Under the pieces are notes generated by a model. The model was not told the DNA's origin and ran no database searches. It saw only the letters and a list, made by a program, of their open reading frames with translations. Below are positions 1 to 8,542 of a stretch of 41,419 nt of DNA, piece after piece (positions within the stretch are counted from its first letter, which is position 1; each line of letters begins with the position of its first letter). The DNA is from JAMLIN01 sp041676645 (GTDB lineage: Bacteria; Pseudomonadota; Gammaproteobacteria; Burkholderiales; Burkholderiaceae_E): positions 1-41,419 of the forward strand of contig JBAYRO010000024.1 in assembly GCA_041676645.1 (NCBI GenBank), read 5' to 3'. The translations under genes were made by a program, and so were the position numbers.

Positions 1-873
1 GCGCGGATCATCATCGGCCAGAACGTGCCCTTCGTGACGGGCCAGTACACCAATACCGGCGCCGGGCAGGGCGTGGTCAGTCCCTTCCAGACGATCGAGC
101 GCCAGGACGTCGGCACCACCCTGCGGGTGCGTCCGCAGGTTTCGGAATCGGGCACCGTCAAGCTGCAGATCTTCCAGGAAGTCTCCAGCGTGCAGAGCAC
201 CCAGCTGGCGGCGGGCATCGTCACCAACAAGCGTTCGATCGAGTCGAACGTGCTGGTCGACGACGGCCAGGTGATCGTGCTCGGTGGCCTGATCGAGGAG
301 CGGATCGAAGGCGGCGAGGACAAGGTCCCGGGCCTGGGCGATGTTCCCCTGCTCGGCCAGCTGTTCCGCTACGATTCGCGGCGCCGGGTCAAGACCAACC
401 TGCTGGTGTTCCTGCGCCCGGTCATCGTTCGCGACCAGGCCTCGGCGCACGACGTGACCCTCGGGCGCTACGACTACATCCGGCACCTGCGCGGCGACGG
501 CGGACTGCCCGAGCACTGGGCGCTGCCCGAGATGGGTGGCCAGGTGCTGCCGCCGCTGGGACCGCGGCCCGGCCCCGACGGCAAGGTGCCGCCCGATAGC
601 GGGCCGCAGAGCCTCTCGCCCGATCTCGATCGCGCCGCCGAGCAGAGGCGCCGGGCCGAACAGCAGCTGCGCGAAGGCCTGGTGCGCCATGCGCCCAATG
701 AAGTCGTGGTGCCGCTCGGGCCCGGCCGCGGGCTCGGTGCGCCGGATGCGGCGAGCCGTTCGGGGGCGAGCGGGCCCGATACCGGCGGATCCGGTCGCGG
801 ATCCGGGGGCGATCGCGGGCCGGTGCCGGCGCAGTCGCCGTTCGATGATCCGACCTTTCCGATGATCAACTGA
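1..873 (+). CDS. gspD: Type II secretion outer-membrane secretin GspD, C-terminal part
   Basis: This is the outer-membrane channel subunit of a type II secretion system, through which folded exoproteins leave the periplasm. The frame is open at base 1, so the N-terminal periplasmic domains lie outside the window. Residues 1 to about 145 of the visible part are the end of the secretin barrel domain, with the family motifs TNTGAGQGVV, ERQDVGTTLRV, DDGQVIVLGGLI and VPGLGDVPLLGQLF, then TNLLVFLRPVI. A tail of about 140 residues follows that is rich in Gly, Pro, Arg and Ser and resembles no S-domain I know. The gene ends 13 bp before gspE and is clearly in its operon. The identification is secure; the function of the tail is unknown. 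Confidence 0.95.
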   Translation, partial: ARIIIGQNVPFVTGQYTNTGAGQGVVSPFQTIERQDVGTTLRVRPQVSESGTVKLQIFQEVSSVQSTQLAAGIVTNKRSIESNVLVDDGQVIVLGGLIEERIEGGEDKVPGLGDVPLLGQLFRYDSRRRVKTNLLVFLRPVIVRDQASAHDVTLGRYDYIRHLRGDGGLPEHWALPEMGGQVLPPLGPRPGPDGKVPPDSGPQSLSPDLDRAAEQRRRAEQQLREGLVRHAPNEVVVPLGPGRGLGAPDAASRSGASGPDTGGSGRGSGGDRGPVPAQSPFDDPTFPMIN

Positions 874-886
874 GGGGCCACGTCCG

Positions 887-2326
887 ATGTCGGTCGTTTC
901 GCCTTCGCGCTATGTTCCCTTCGGCTTTGCCCGCAGCAACCAGCTGCTGGTGGCCGGCGTGACCGGCGATGTGGTCGAGGTCTGGGTCGGCGACGATACG
1001 CCGCGTGCCGCGATCGCCGAGCTGGCCCGGACGCTGCCGCTGCGCCTGGTCACCGTCGAGAAGCCGACCGAGGAGCTTGCCGCCGCCATCTCGCGGGCGT
1101 ATTCCTCGCAGGAGGGCAGTGCGGCCACGGTCGCCGATGAAGTGGCGAGCGACCTCGACCTGTCGCGCCTGATGCAGGACATTCCCAAGATCGAGGACCT
1201 GCTCGAAGCCGAGGACGACGCGCCGATCATCCGCATGATCAATGCGCTGCTCACCCAGGCGAGCCGGGATGGCGCATCGGACATCCACATCGAGCCCTTC
1301 GAGACCTATTCGCTGGTGCGCTTCCGGGTCGACGGAACCCTGCGCGACGTGGTACGGCCCCGACGCGAACTGCATGCCGCCCTGATCTCCCGGATCAAGA
1401 TCATGGCGCAGCTCGACATCGCCGAGAAGCGCCTGCCCCAGGACGGCCGGATCACCCTGCGCATCGGCGGTCGCCCGGTCGATGTCCGGGTCTCGACCCT
1501 GCCCACCGGTCATGGTGAGCGCGCCGTCCTGCGCCTGCTCGACAAGGAGGCCGGCCGCCTCGACCTCGGCAAGCTCGGCATGGGCGCCAAGACCCTGGTC
1601 GCCTTCGACAAGCTGGTGCACCAGCCGCATGGCATCGTGCTCGTGACCGGCCCCACCGGCTCTGGCAAGACGACGACGCTCTATGCGGCGCTCGGGCGGC
1701 TCGACGCCAACACCACCAACATCCTCACCGTCGAGGATCCGATCGAGTACGACCTCGACGGCATCGGGCAGACCCAGGTCAACGCCCGCATCGACATGAG
1801 CTTCGCCAAGGCCTTGCGCTCGATCCTGCGCCAGGATCCGGACGTCATCATGATCGGCGAGATCCGCGACCTCGAGACCGCGCAGATCGCGGTGCAGGCC
1901 TCGCTCACCGGTCACCTGGTACTGGCGACGCTGCACACCAATGATTCCGTTTCGGCGATCACCCGCCTGATCGACATGGGCATCGAGCCTTTCCTGCTGT
2001 CCTCATCGCTGCTGGGCGTGGTCGGCCAGCGCCTGGTGCGCCGGCTCTGCCCCCAGTGTCGCCAGGAGGATCCCGTCGCCGGCGGCTGGCGGTCGGTCGG
2101 CTGCGCGGCCTGCAGCAACAGCGGCTTCACCGGACGTACCGGCGTCTACGAACTGCTCGCGGTCAACGACGACATCCGTGCCCAGATCCATCGTGGCGCG
2201 CCGGAATCCGAGATCCGCGAGGTCGCGATCGCCAACGGCCTGGTCACGATGCGCGCCGATGGCCAGCGCTGGGTCGGCGACGGCACCACCTCGCTCGACG
2301 AAGTGATCCGCGTCACCCGCGACTGA
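887..2326 (+). CDS. gspE: Type II secretion system ATPase GspE
   Basis: This is the cytoplasmic hexameric ATPase that drives pseudopilus assembly in type II secretion. The 479-residue protein has a short N-terminal GspE/PilB domain, then the motor domain with Walker A GPTGSGKT at residues 255-262, an Asp box around TVEDPIEY, a Walker B region ending in IMIGEIRD and a His box in LVLATLHTND. A zinc-binding tetracysteine element (CPQC then CAAC) follows and leads into GFTGRTGVYELL. Only 14 residues separate the two Cys pairs, against roughly 29 in the Vibrio EpsE type, so the zinc finger loop is short. A GAGGGG ribosome site precedes the ATG. The gene lies between gspD and gspF. A type IV pilus PilB is less likely because of the secretin and GspF context. 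Confidence 0.95.
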   Translation: MSVVSPSRYVPFGFARSNQLLVAGVTGDVVEVWVGDDTPRAAIAELARTLPLRLVTVEKPTEELAAAISRAYSSQEGSAATVADEVASDLDLSRLMQDIPKIEDLLEAEDDAPIIRMINALLTQASRDGASDIHIEPFETYSLVRFRVDGTLRDVVRPRRELHAALISRIKIMAQLDIAEKRLPQDGRITLRIGGRPVDVRVSTLPTGHGERAVLRLLDKEAGRLDLGKLGMGAKTLVAFDKLVHQPHGIVLVTGPTGSGKTTTLYAALGRLDANTTNILTVEDPIEYDLDGIGQTQVNARIDMSFAKALRSILRQDPDVIMIGEIRDLETAQIAVQASLTGHLVLATLHTNDSVSAITRLIDMGIEPFLLSSSLLGVVGQRLVRRLCPQCRQEDPVAGGWRSVGCAACSNSGFTGRTGVYELLAVNDDIRAQIHRGAPESEIREVAIANGLVTMRADGQRWVGDGTTSLDEVIRVTRD

Positions 2327-2341
2327 GCGACCGATCCGCTC

Positions 2342-3550
2342 ATGCCCGCCTATCGTTTCGAAGCAGCCGATGCCGGTGGCCGGATCGAGCGCGGCGTCGT
2401 CGATGCCGACTCGCCGCGCCATGCCCGTTCGCTGTTGCGTGACCGTGGCCTGACACCCCTGGAGCTGAGCACCCTGCAGGCGGCCAGTGCCGCCGGAGGC
2501 ACGGCGCGCCTGGGTCGCCTGCGCGCCATGGAGCTCACCCTCGCGACCCGCCAGCTCGCCAGCCTGCTGCTGGCCCGCCTGCCGCTGGAGCGCGCATTGG
2601 CATCGGTGGCCGACCAGGCGGAACGCCGGGTGGTGCGCGAGCGCTTCGCGGCGATCCGCAGCGATGTCGTCGCCGGCCAGACCCTGTCCCAGGTCCTCGA
2701 GAAGTACCCGCGCGACTTCCCCGATGTCTATCGGGCCCTGGTGGCGGCCGGCGAGCACTCCGGCGACCTCGGCCTGGTGATGGGTCGGCTCGCCGATTAC
2801 GTCGAGGCCCGCTCGAACCTGTCGCAGAAGGTCATCCTCGCCTTCACCTATCCCCTGATCGTCACCCTGGTGGCGGTCACCGTCATCATCGCGATGCTCA
2901 CCTACGTGGTGCCGCAGGTCGTGGGCGTCTTCGAGCAGACCCAGCAGGATCTGCCCGGCCTGACCATCGGCATGATCGCGTTGTCCGATTTCGTGCGCGA
3001 CTACGGCATGTGGGTGCTGGTCGCCCTCGTGCTGGGGGTGATCGGTTTCCGGCTTTCGCTGCGCTCGCCGACCGCGCGGCTTGCCTTCCACCGGCGCCTG
3101 CTCGAACTGCCGGTGGCGGGCCGGCTGGTGCGGGGGATGAACACGGCGCGCTTCGCATCGACGCTCGGCATCCTGACCAGCGCCGGCGTGCCCCTGATCC
3201 GGGCGCTCGAGGCGGGCGCCCGCACGTTGTCCAACGACGCCTTGAAATCGAACGTCGAGGACGCCATATCCCGGGTGCGGGAAGGTGCGCCACTGGCCCG
3301 GGCCCTGGCCGTCGGCAAGCAGTTTCCGCCCATGCTGGTGCACATGATCGCCAGCGGCGAGGCGACCGGTGATCTGTCCGAAATGCTCGAGCGGGCCGCC
3401 GCGACCCTGTCGCAGGAAACCGAGAGGCGGGCGCTTGCGCTGACGAGCATCCTCGAGCCCCTGCTGATCCTGGCCATGGGTATCATCGTCCTGTTGATCG
3501 TGCTGGCCGTGATGCTGCCGATCATCGAGATCAACCAGCTGGTCGCCTGA
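2342..3550 (+). CDS. gspF: Type II secretion inner-membrane platform protein GspF
   Basis: This polytopic inner-membrane protein is the platform that couples GspE to pseudopilus assembly. At 402 residues it has the usual family length. Two T2SSF domains are visible, at about residues 70-195 and 270-395, each with an alpha-helical cytoplasmic bundle. Membrane segments lie near residues 165-198, 222-238 and 370-398. The start PAYRFEAADAGGRIERG is typical of GspF/PilC proteins, and repeats of the form FP..Y..LVAAGEHSGDL and FPPMLVHMIASGEATGDL mark the two halves. It begins 15 bp after gspE. No strong Shine-Dalgarno sequence precedes the ATG, so translation may be coupled to gspE. Confidence 0.95.
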   Translation: MPAYRFEAADAGGRIERGVVDADSPRHARSLLRDRGLTPLELSTLQAASAAGGTARLGRLRAMELTLATRQLASLLLARLPLERALASVADQAERRVVRERFAAIRSDVVAGQTLSQVLEKYPRDFPDVYRALVAAGEHSGDLGLVMGRLADYVEARSNLSQKVILAFTYPLIVTLVAVTVIIAMLTYVVPQVVGVFEQTQQDLPGLTIGMIALSDFVRDYGMWVLVALVLGVIGFRLSLRSPTARLAFHRRLLELPVAGRLVRGMNTARFASTLGILTSAGVPLIRALEAGARTLSNDALKSNVEDAISRVREGAPLARALAVGKQFPPMLVHMIASGEATGDLSEMLERAAATLSQETERRALALTSILEPLLILAMGIIVLLIVLAVMLPIIEINQLVA

Positions 3551-3584
3551 GCCCTCATCCGGACAGGCGACGAAGGAGTTCGCC

Positions 3585-3890
3585 ATGTGGCTCATCCGCC
3601 TGCGCCTGCTGCTGAAATCCGTGGGCCGCGAAGGCCTGGTCCTGCTCTATGCCTTGCGTCATCCCGAGACACCGCGAGGCATCCGGCTCGGAATCCTCGG
3701 CCTGCTGCTCTACGTGATCAGCCCTTTCGACCTCGTCCCCGATTTCCTGCTGCTGCTGGGCTGGGCCGACGATGCCGCCGTCATCCTGATGGGAGTGCCG
3801 TTCCTGGTTCGCCGGCTTCCCGCGCGGGTTCTTGCCGACTGCTCCGAAGCCGCCGGGCGGCTGCTGGCCCGCTTCGGTTTCCGGGCCTGA
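3585..3890 (+). CDS. DUF1232 (YkvA-like) small membrane protein
   Basis: This is a 101-residue protein of the DUF1232/YkvA family, whose biochemical role is not established. The signature is visible around residues 38-60: a hydrophobic segment running into YVISPFDLVPDFLLLLGW and then DDAAV. One or two short membrane segments are likely. A GAAGGAG ribosome site lies 6 to 12 bases before the ATG. It starts 34 bp after gspF on the same strand, so it is probably co-transcribed with the secretion genes, but nothing in the sequence shows that it takes part in secretion. It converges on the CrtC-like gene with 15 bp between the stop codons. Confidence 0.85.
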   Translation: MWLIRLRLLLKSVGREGLVLLYALRHPETPRGIRLGILGLLLYVISPFDLVPDFLLLLGWADDAAVILMGVPFLVRRLPARVLADCSEAAGRLLARFGFRA

Positions 3891-3905
3891 TCGGAAGGGG
3901 CTTGC

Positions 3906-5135
3906 TCACACGTCCAGGCGCGAGCCGTAGCCGGTGAGTTCCACATAGCCGCGGCCGACGATGCGACCATCGAGGCTCGCCCTGACCGCGCCTTCCCAGT
4001 AGATTGCTCCCGATGTCCGTCGTGCATCGAGCTCCTGGTCATCGAACAATGGCGTGAGCAGGAACGATTTATCGCCGAGTCGGATTCGCCATTGCACCGG
4101 ATAGCGGATTCCGGTGCGGGGTGATTCCCAGAAGCGCAAGGCTTCGAACTCGGGGCGGGCGTCGAACTGGCGTCCATTGGCGTCGCGCAGGCGCCCGTGC
4201 GAGTACACGGCGACCCCGTCGGCGTCGCGCAGCCGGAACACCAGCAGGCTGCCGCCGTCGTCCAGGCCGATACCGGCCCAGTCCCATCCGACCGCTTCCT
4301 CGGGCATCAGTTCGCTGGACCACTCGTGATCGAGCCAGCCGCTGCCCCTGACGTCGTACTCCCGTCTGCCGATGCGCAGCCTGCCGCTGGCTCGCATGCC
4401 CGGGCGCGAGTAGTAGTAGCTGGCCTGCTCGGGGCGGGGGCCCTTGCGTGAATAGCCATCGTCCCCCTGCAGGACGGGCGGGCCATCGTTGGCCAGGTGC
4501 AGGGAGTAGCCGAAGCCGTCGGCATCGACCTCGGCATGGTAGCTGTCGTCGGGCTGGCGAACGAGTCGCCAGCCCGGAAGGCTGATCCGGGTGTCGTCGG
4601 CCGCGATGCTGGCGAGTTCGCCGATCCGCCAGGCTTCCTGCCCGTGGCGCAGCCGCCCGAGGGCCGGATCGGCGACCGCCGCGTGCCCGAGCAGCAGCTG
4701 GCGCGGCGCGAAGCGGCTGGGATTGTCGGCCGCATGGCGGGTTCGTACCCTGAAGAAGGTGATCTGGTAGCCGAACGGACCGGGATCCGCGCTGCTGCCC
4801 TGTTTCGCGGAACCCGCATCCATCGCCTCGAGCCAGCCGGTGATGTACCACCACTCGATCCGGAATCCCGGATGCATCCCGTGGTCGCGGGGAAAGCCGA
4901 GCCGATGACCTTGCCGCACCGGCGCGTAGTCCGGTTCCACGGGCGCATGGGTCGCACCGGGCGCGGCGGTCGCGGAGGCGCCCGGATTCATCCGTCCGGC
5001 GCTTCCCGTCGGGCCGGCTTCGGCTTCGGCTTGGCGGCGGGCGTCGTCGGCGCGTGCCCACGGAATGCCGGCCGGCTGGCCCGCCGCGCTGGCGGCGAGG
5101 GCGAGCAGGAGGCGACGGCGCAGGCTTTTCGGCAT
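3906..5135 (-). CDS. Exported CrtC/AttH-like lipocalin-fold protein of an ABC transporter operon
   Basis: This 409-residue protein belongs to the carotenoid 1,2-hydratase-like (CrtC/AttH) lipocalin-fold superfamily. Only the fold is suggested by the sequence; there is no carotenoid gene nearby, so hydratase activity should not be assumed. A signal peptide is visible (PKSLRRRLLLALAASAAG, cleavage probably near ARA at residues 27-29), followed by a low-complexity linker and conserved family blocks: HGMHPGFRIEWWYITGWL (residues 85-102), GYQITFFRVR, GSGWLDHEWSS and GWDWAGIGLDDGG. It is the last gene of the ATPase-permease-lipocalin operon. A GTG at 5144 overlaps the permease stop as GTGA and would add three residues; I chose the ATG at 5135, but the overlapping start is possible. 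Confidence 0.85.
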   Translation of the reverse strand: MPKSLRRRLLLALAASAAGQPAGIPWARADDARRQAEAEAGPTGSAGRMNPGASATAAPGATHAPVEPDYAPVRQGHRLGFPRDHGMHPGFRIEWWYITGWLEAMDAGSAKQGSSADPGPFGYQITFFRVRTRHAADNPSRFAPRQLLLGHAAVADPALGRLRHGQEAWRIGELASIAADDTRISLPGWRLVRQPDDSYHAEVDADGFGYSLHLANDGPPVLQGDDGYSRKGPRPEQASYYYSRPGMRASGRLRIGRREYDVRGSGWLDHEWSSELMPEEAVGWDWAGIGLDDGGSLLVFRLRDADGVAVYSHGRLRDANGRQFDARPEFEALRFWESPRTGIRYPVQWRIRLGDKSFLLTPLFDDQELDARRTSGAIYWEGAVRASLDGRIVGRGYVELTGYGSRLDV

Positions 5136-5140
5136 CCGGT

Positions 5141-7681
5141 TCACCAGTCCGCCCGTACCGCGACCGCCGGCGAGCGGCGCATCGAATGCCGGGCGACGAT
5201 GGCGGCGGTGCTGGCCGCGATGCCGACCAGGACGAGCGCACCCGCCATGAGCAGGCCGATCGGCCAGGTGATGTCCATGCGCCAGTGGAACGAAACCGGA
5301 TTCACCTGGAAGACGAGGATCAAGGCGATCGCGGCGCCGAGTCCGAAGCCGACCATGCAGCCGATCGCGACCATCAGCCCGGCTTCGGCCGCGAGCATTC
5401 CGGCGATGCGCCGCCGCGCCATGCCCAGGTGCTGCAGCACCCCGAATTCGCGCTGGCGTGCGAGCGCCTCGGCGGCATAGCCTGCCGCGACGCCGAGGAT
5501 ACCCAGCAATATCGCTACCGCTTCGAGTGCGTAGGTGGCGGCGAAGCTGCGATCGAAGATCGCCAGCGATACCGCCCGGATCTCCTCCGAATCCCGCCAC
5601 TGCAGGCCGGCGAGATCCGGATGCAGGGCCCGCAGCCGCCCGATCACGGCGCCAGCCTCGGCTTGCGGCGCGAGGCGGACCGCGAGGTCGCTCACCGTGT
5701 CGTCGCCGCTGAGCGTGCGATAGGCATCGCGATCCATCGTGATCGCCCCATGCTGGCGGGCGTAGTCGCGCCAGATCCCGCCGACGCTGAAGCAGTGCCC
5801 GGGCGGTCCGAGCGGCAGTTCCACGCGCAGCCCCGGCGCCCAGCCGTAGATATCCGCCATGGCTTCGCTGCCAAAGACCGCCGTGCAGCCGTCGGGCGCC
5901 GGGGCGAGCCGGCCGGTCAGTGGCAGGCTGCGTTGCGGGGAATCGAGATCGATTTCCCGGGCGAGCAGGGTTGCCGGTGGCCGGTGGGCGTCCATCTCGA
6001 GCGGCAATGCCCGCATCCAGGCGATCGATGCGACTCCGTCCACGGCCGCGATCGCCTCGCCGAGCGCCGGATCGATCCCGCCGACGGCGCCCGCGCCGGG
6101 TAGCCGCGCGTAGACATCGGCGGGTAGCACCACATCGAGCCATTGCACGACCGAATCCCGGAAGCTGTGCACCATGGTGGCCATCGCGACGGCCAGCGCG
6201 ACGCTCGCGACGATGCCGGCCAGGGCGGCGGTGGCCTCGCCCGGGCGTTCGCGCAGGCGGGCCAGGCCGAGCCAGAGCGGCGGCAGGCGCCAGCCGAGAC
6301 CGCGGTTCCGGACCAGCGCCCGGGTGCCGATCGCGACCAGGGAACCGGCCCGGGAGACCACCGCCAGCAGCCAGAGACCGATGGCGGCATAGGCGCCCAG
6401 CGGCAGCTCGGCGATCGGCGGCAGCGCCAGCGCCGCCGCCCCGATGAGAAATGCCGCAAGCGCGACGGCATCGGCGTATCGACCATGAGCATGCGGATCG
6501 GGCAGCCCGCGCAGCGCGCGGGCCGGCGCGATGCGGTGGGCACGCAAAGCGGGAGCGGCGCTGCCGGCGACGCCGGCGGCGATACCGAGCGCGGCGAAGC
6601 CGAGAAGCATCGAGGCGTCGAGCGCGAGCGGAACGTCCAGGGCACGCAGCAGGCCGGCGCCCAGATCGCCGCCGATGGTGGCCAGCGCGACCCGGGCGAG
6701 CCCGATCCCGAGCACGCAGCCGAGCAGGGCGCCGCCGATGCCGACGGCGAGCCCATGGCCGAGGACGGCCGCTGCGATCAGGCGGCGCGATGCGCCGAGT
6801 GTCGCGAGCAGGGCGAACTCGGGCCATTGTCGCCGGGTGGCCAGCGCGAGATTGGCATGGACGAGGAAGAGCCCGGTCAGGAGCGCGACCAGGGCCAGCA
6901 TCGTCAGGTTGACCCGGTAGGCGCGCGACAGGTTCGACATGCGGCTGCTGGCCAGATCGGGCGTCGACCAGGAGGCGGCGGGCAGCAGCTCGCGCCAGCG
7001 TGCCTGCAGGCTGGCCGGATCGGCACCCTCGGCAAGGCGCAGGTCGATGCGCTCGAGCGCGCCCGACCAGCCGAAACGCCATTGGGCGGTGGCGAGGTCG
7101 ATCACCGCGAGTCGCTGGCCGCCGCCGATGCCCGGCAGCTCCCCGGCCATGACGAGGCGTTGTTCATGCATTCCGGCCTTCAGGGCGACGGTATCGCCGA
7201 TCGCCACCTGGAGCGTGCGTGCCGCGGCCGACGACAGGAATACCGCATCGGTATCGAAGAGGCCGATCGGTGTTTCGGCCCGCGGCACCAGCGCCGGGGT
7301 GATCGCGCCCGCCCGCAGCGGATCGATCCCGATGACCTCGAGCCGCAAGGGCGTGGCCACGGTGCCGGCGGGGGAAGTCACCTCGGCTTCGAACGCGATC
7401 ACCGGGCTGGCGGCGGCGATCGCCGGATCGCGGGCGATGCGCTCGTAGAGCGCATCGTCCAGGGCGCCGACGCGAGCCCGGATGCTGAGGTCGGCCTCGC
7501 CGTTGATGCGCGCGAGCGATGCCTGGAATTCGGTGAGCGCCGAATGGTTGATGAGGTTCACGCCCAGCCCGAGCGCGACCCCGATCGCGATCACGCCGAT
7601 CGACATCAGCAGTCGCCCGGGACGGCGCGCCGCATGCGCCGCCCAGAGCATGGGCAGCAGCCGTGCGCCGGCCTGGTTCAT
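5141..7681 (-). CDS. ABC transporter permease, FtsX/LolC-like, large form
   Basis: This is an 846-residue inner-membrane permease of the FtsX superfamily, which includes MacB, LolC/E and the AttF/G-type permeases. These usually act as mechanotransmitters that extract or release lipids and lipoproteins rather than as classical importers. A membrane segment near residues 18-40 is followed by a periplasmic MacB-type domain, a first FtsX core at about 265-385, a middle pair of helices (about 425-470), a second periplasmic domain and a second FtsX core near 735-835. The length suggests a fusion of two half-permeases. The ATG overlaps the ATPase stop codon as ATGA (7678-7681), a sign of translational coupling. 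Substrate unknown. Confidence 0.9.
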   Translation of the reverse strand: MNQAGARLLPMLWAAHAARRPGRLLMSIGVIAIGVALGLGVNLINHSALTEFQASLARINGEADLSIRARVGALDDALYERIARDPAIAAASPVIAFEAEVTSPAGTVATPLRLEVIGIDPLRAGAITPALVPRAETPIGLFDTDAVFLSSAAARTLQVAIGDTVALKAGMHEQRLVMAGELPGIGGGQRLAVIDLATAQWRFGWSGALERIDLRLAEGADPASLQARWRELLPAASWSTPDLASSRMSNLSRAYRVNLTMLALVALLTGLFLVHANLALATRRQWPEFALLATLGASRRLIAAAVLGHGLAVGIGGALLGCVLGIGLARVALATIGGDLGAGLLRALDVPLALDASMLLGFAALGIAAGVAGSAAPALRAHRIAPARALRGLPDPHAHGRYADAVALAAFLIGAAALALPPIAELPLGAYAAIGLWLLAVVSRAGSLVAIGTRALVRNRGLGWRLPPLWLGLARLRERPGEATAALAGIVASVALAVAMATMVHSFRDSVVQWLDVVLPADVYARLPGAGAVGGIDPALGEAIAAVDGVASIAWMRALPLEMDAHRPPATLLAREIDLDSPQRSLPLTGRLAPAPDGCTAVFGSEAMADIYGWAPGLRVELPLGPPGHCFSVGGIWRDYARQHGAITMDRDAYRTLSGDDTVSDLAVRLAPQAEAGAVIGRLRALHPDLAGLQWRDSEEIRAVSLAIFDRSFAATYALEAVAILLGILGVAAGYAAEALARQREFGVLQHLGMARRRIAGMLAAEAGLMVAIGCMVGFGLGAAIALILVFQVNPVSFHWRMDITWPIGLLMAGALVLVGIAASTAAIVARHSMRRSPAVAVRADW

Positions 7682-8418
7682 GCCGGATGCAGGCCGGCGT
7701 GGGCCAGCCGGAGCACCCGCGATCCGCTGCGGGCCGCCTGGGCGGAATGGGTGGCCATCAGCAGGGCCGCCCCATGCTCGGCGCAGGCCGCTTCGAGCAG
7801 TTCGAGGACGCGTCGGGCATTGTCCTCGTCGAGATTGCCGGTCGGTTCGTCGGCCAGCAGCAGGGTGGGCCGATGCACGAGCGCCCGGGCGATCGCGATC
7901 CGCTGCTGCTCGCCGCCGGACAGGGTGGCGGGCAGGGCATGGATGCGGGCGCCCATGCCGAGCGATTCGAGCTGCGCCTCGGCGAGGCGGCGGGCGGTCC
8001 GATAGGGCGTGCCCAGCAGCAGCAGCGGCACCATCACGTTGCCCAGGGCATCGAGCTGTGGCAGCAGGTGGAAAGCCTGGAAGACGAAGCCCAGGCGTGT
8101 GCGTCGAATCGCCGCGCTGGCATCGGCATCCCGGCCGTCGACCCGTTCGCCGGCGATGCGGATCGTGCCGGCGTCGGCGGGCTCGAGGCCAGCGATGATA
8201 TTGAGCAGGGTCGACTTCCCGCTGCCGGATTCGCCCAGCAGCACGATACGCTCACCGGCCAGGATCTCGAGCGAGACCGATTCGAGCAAGCGATGCTCGC
8301 CGAATCGCTTGTCCAGACCGGCCACCGACAGGGCAGCCGGAGGAATCATGGAGCTGCCGGGCGCGGTCGCGCCCGGCGATCGGGCCGGTTCGTGTGGGCT
8401 CGTGTGTCTGTCTGCCAT
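7678..8418 (-). CDS. ABC transporter ATP-binding protein, LolD-like
   Basis: This is the ATPase partner of the FtsX-type permease. Counting from the ATG at 8418 (246 residues), Walker A GESGSGKS is at 62-69, followed by a Q-loop (FVFQAFHLLP), the signature LSGGEQQRIAIARAL, Walker B LLLADEPTGNLD and a switch histidine in MATHS. The LSGGEQQR and EPTGNLD forms are typical of the LolD/MacB branch. The start is uncertain: a GTG at 8442, this ATG at 8418, or an ATG at 8349 that would give 223 residues, closest to the usual LolD length. No clear ribosome site decides it. The gene diverges from egtD. Confidence 0.9.
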   Translation of the reverse strand: MADRHTSPHEPARSPGATAPGSSMIPPAALSVAGLDKRFGEHRLLESVSLEILAGERIVLLGESGSGKSTLLNIIAGLEPADAGTIRIAGERVDGRDADASAAIRRTRLGFVFQAFHLLPQLDALGNVMVPLLLLGTPYRTARRLAEAQLESLGMGARIHALPATLSGGEQQRIAIARALVHRPTLLLADEPTGNLDEDNARRVLELLEAACAEHGAALLMATHSAQAARSGSRVLRLAHAGLHPA

Positions 8419-8454
8419 CGAGGATCCGAGGAGCCGGATCACGACCCCGCTGGG

Positions 8455-8503
8455 TTGTCGGGGACATGACCTATGTTATACGGGAGGTCCGGTCACGCGA
8501 CAG
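8455..8503. promoter_or_regulatory. Putative divergent promoters, ABC operon / egtD
   Basis: On the plus strand TTGTCG (8455-8460) and TATACG (8477-8482) are 16 bp apart and could start egtD transcription. On the minus strand CTGTCG (8503-8498) and TATAAC (8480-8475) are 17 bp apart and could serve the ABC operon. The two -10 elements overlap, so the promoters would compete. These are sigma-70-like matches read by eye and untested. Confidence 0.4.
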
Positions 8504-8542
8504 GCATCGGCAACGGGCCGTCGCGGGCGAACGAAGGATGTC

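Noticed and set aside
5136..7082. A very long minus-strand frame running from the CrtC-like gene back through the permease gene
   Set aside because: Only the last 409 residues resemble a protein family; the rest is an Arg/Ala/Gly-rich shadow of the permease in another frame, as is usual at high GC.
8009..8542. In-frame upstream extension of egtD
   Set aside because: The added sequence is antisense to the ABC ATPase gene, has no EgtD similarity, and the ATG at 8543 has a good ribosome site.
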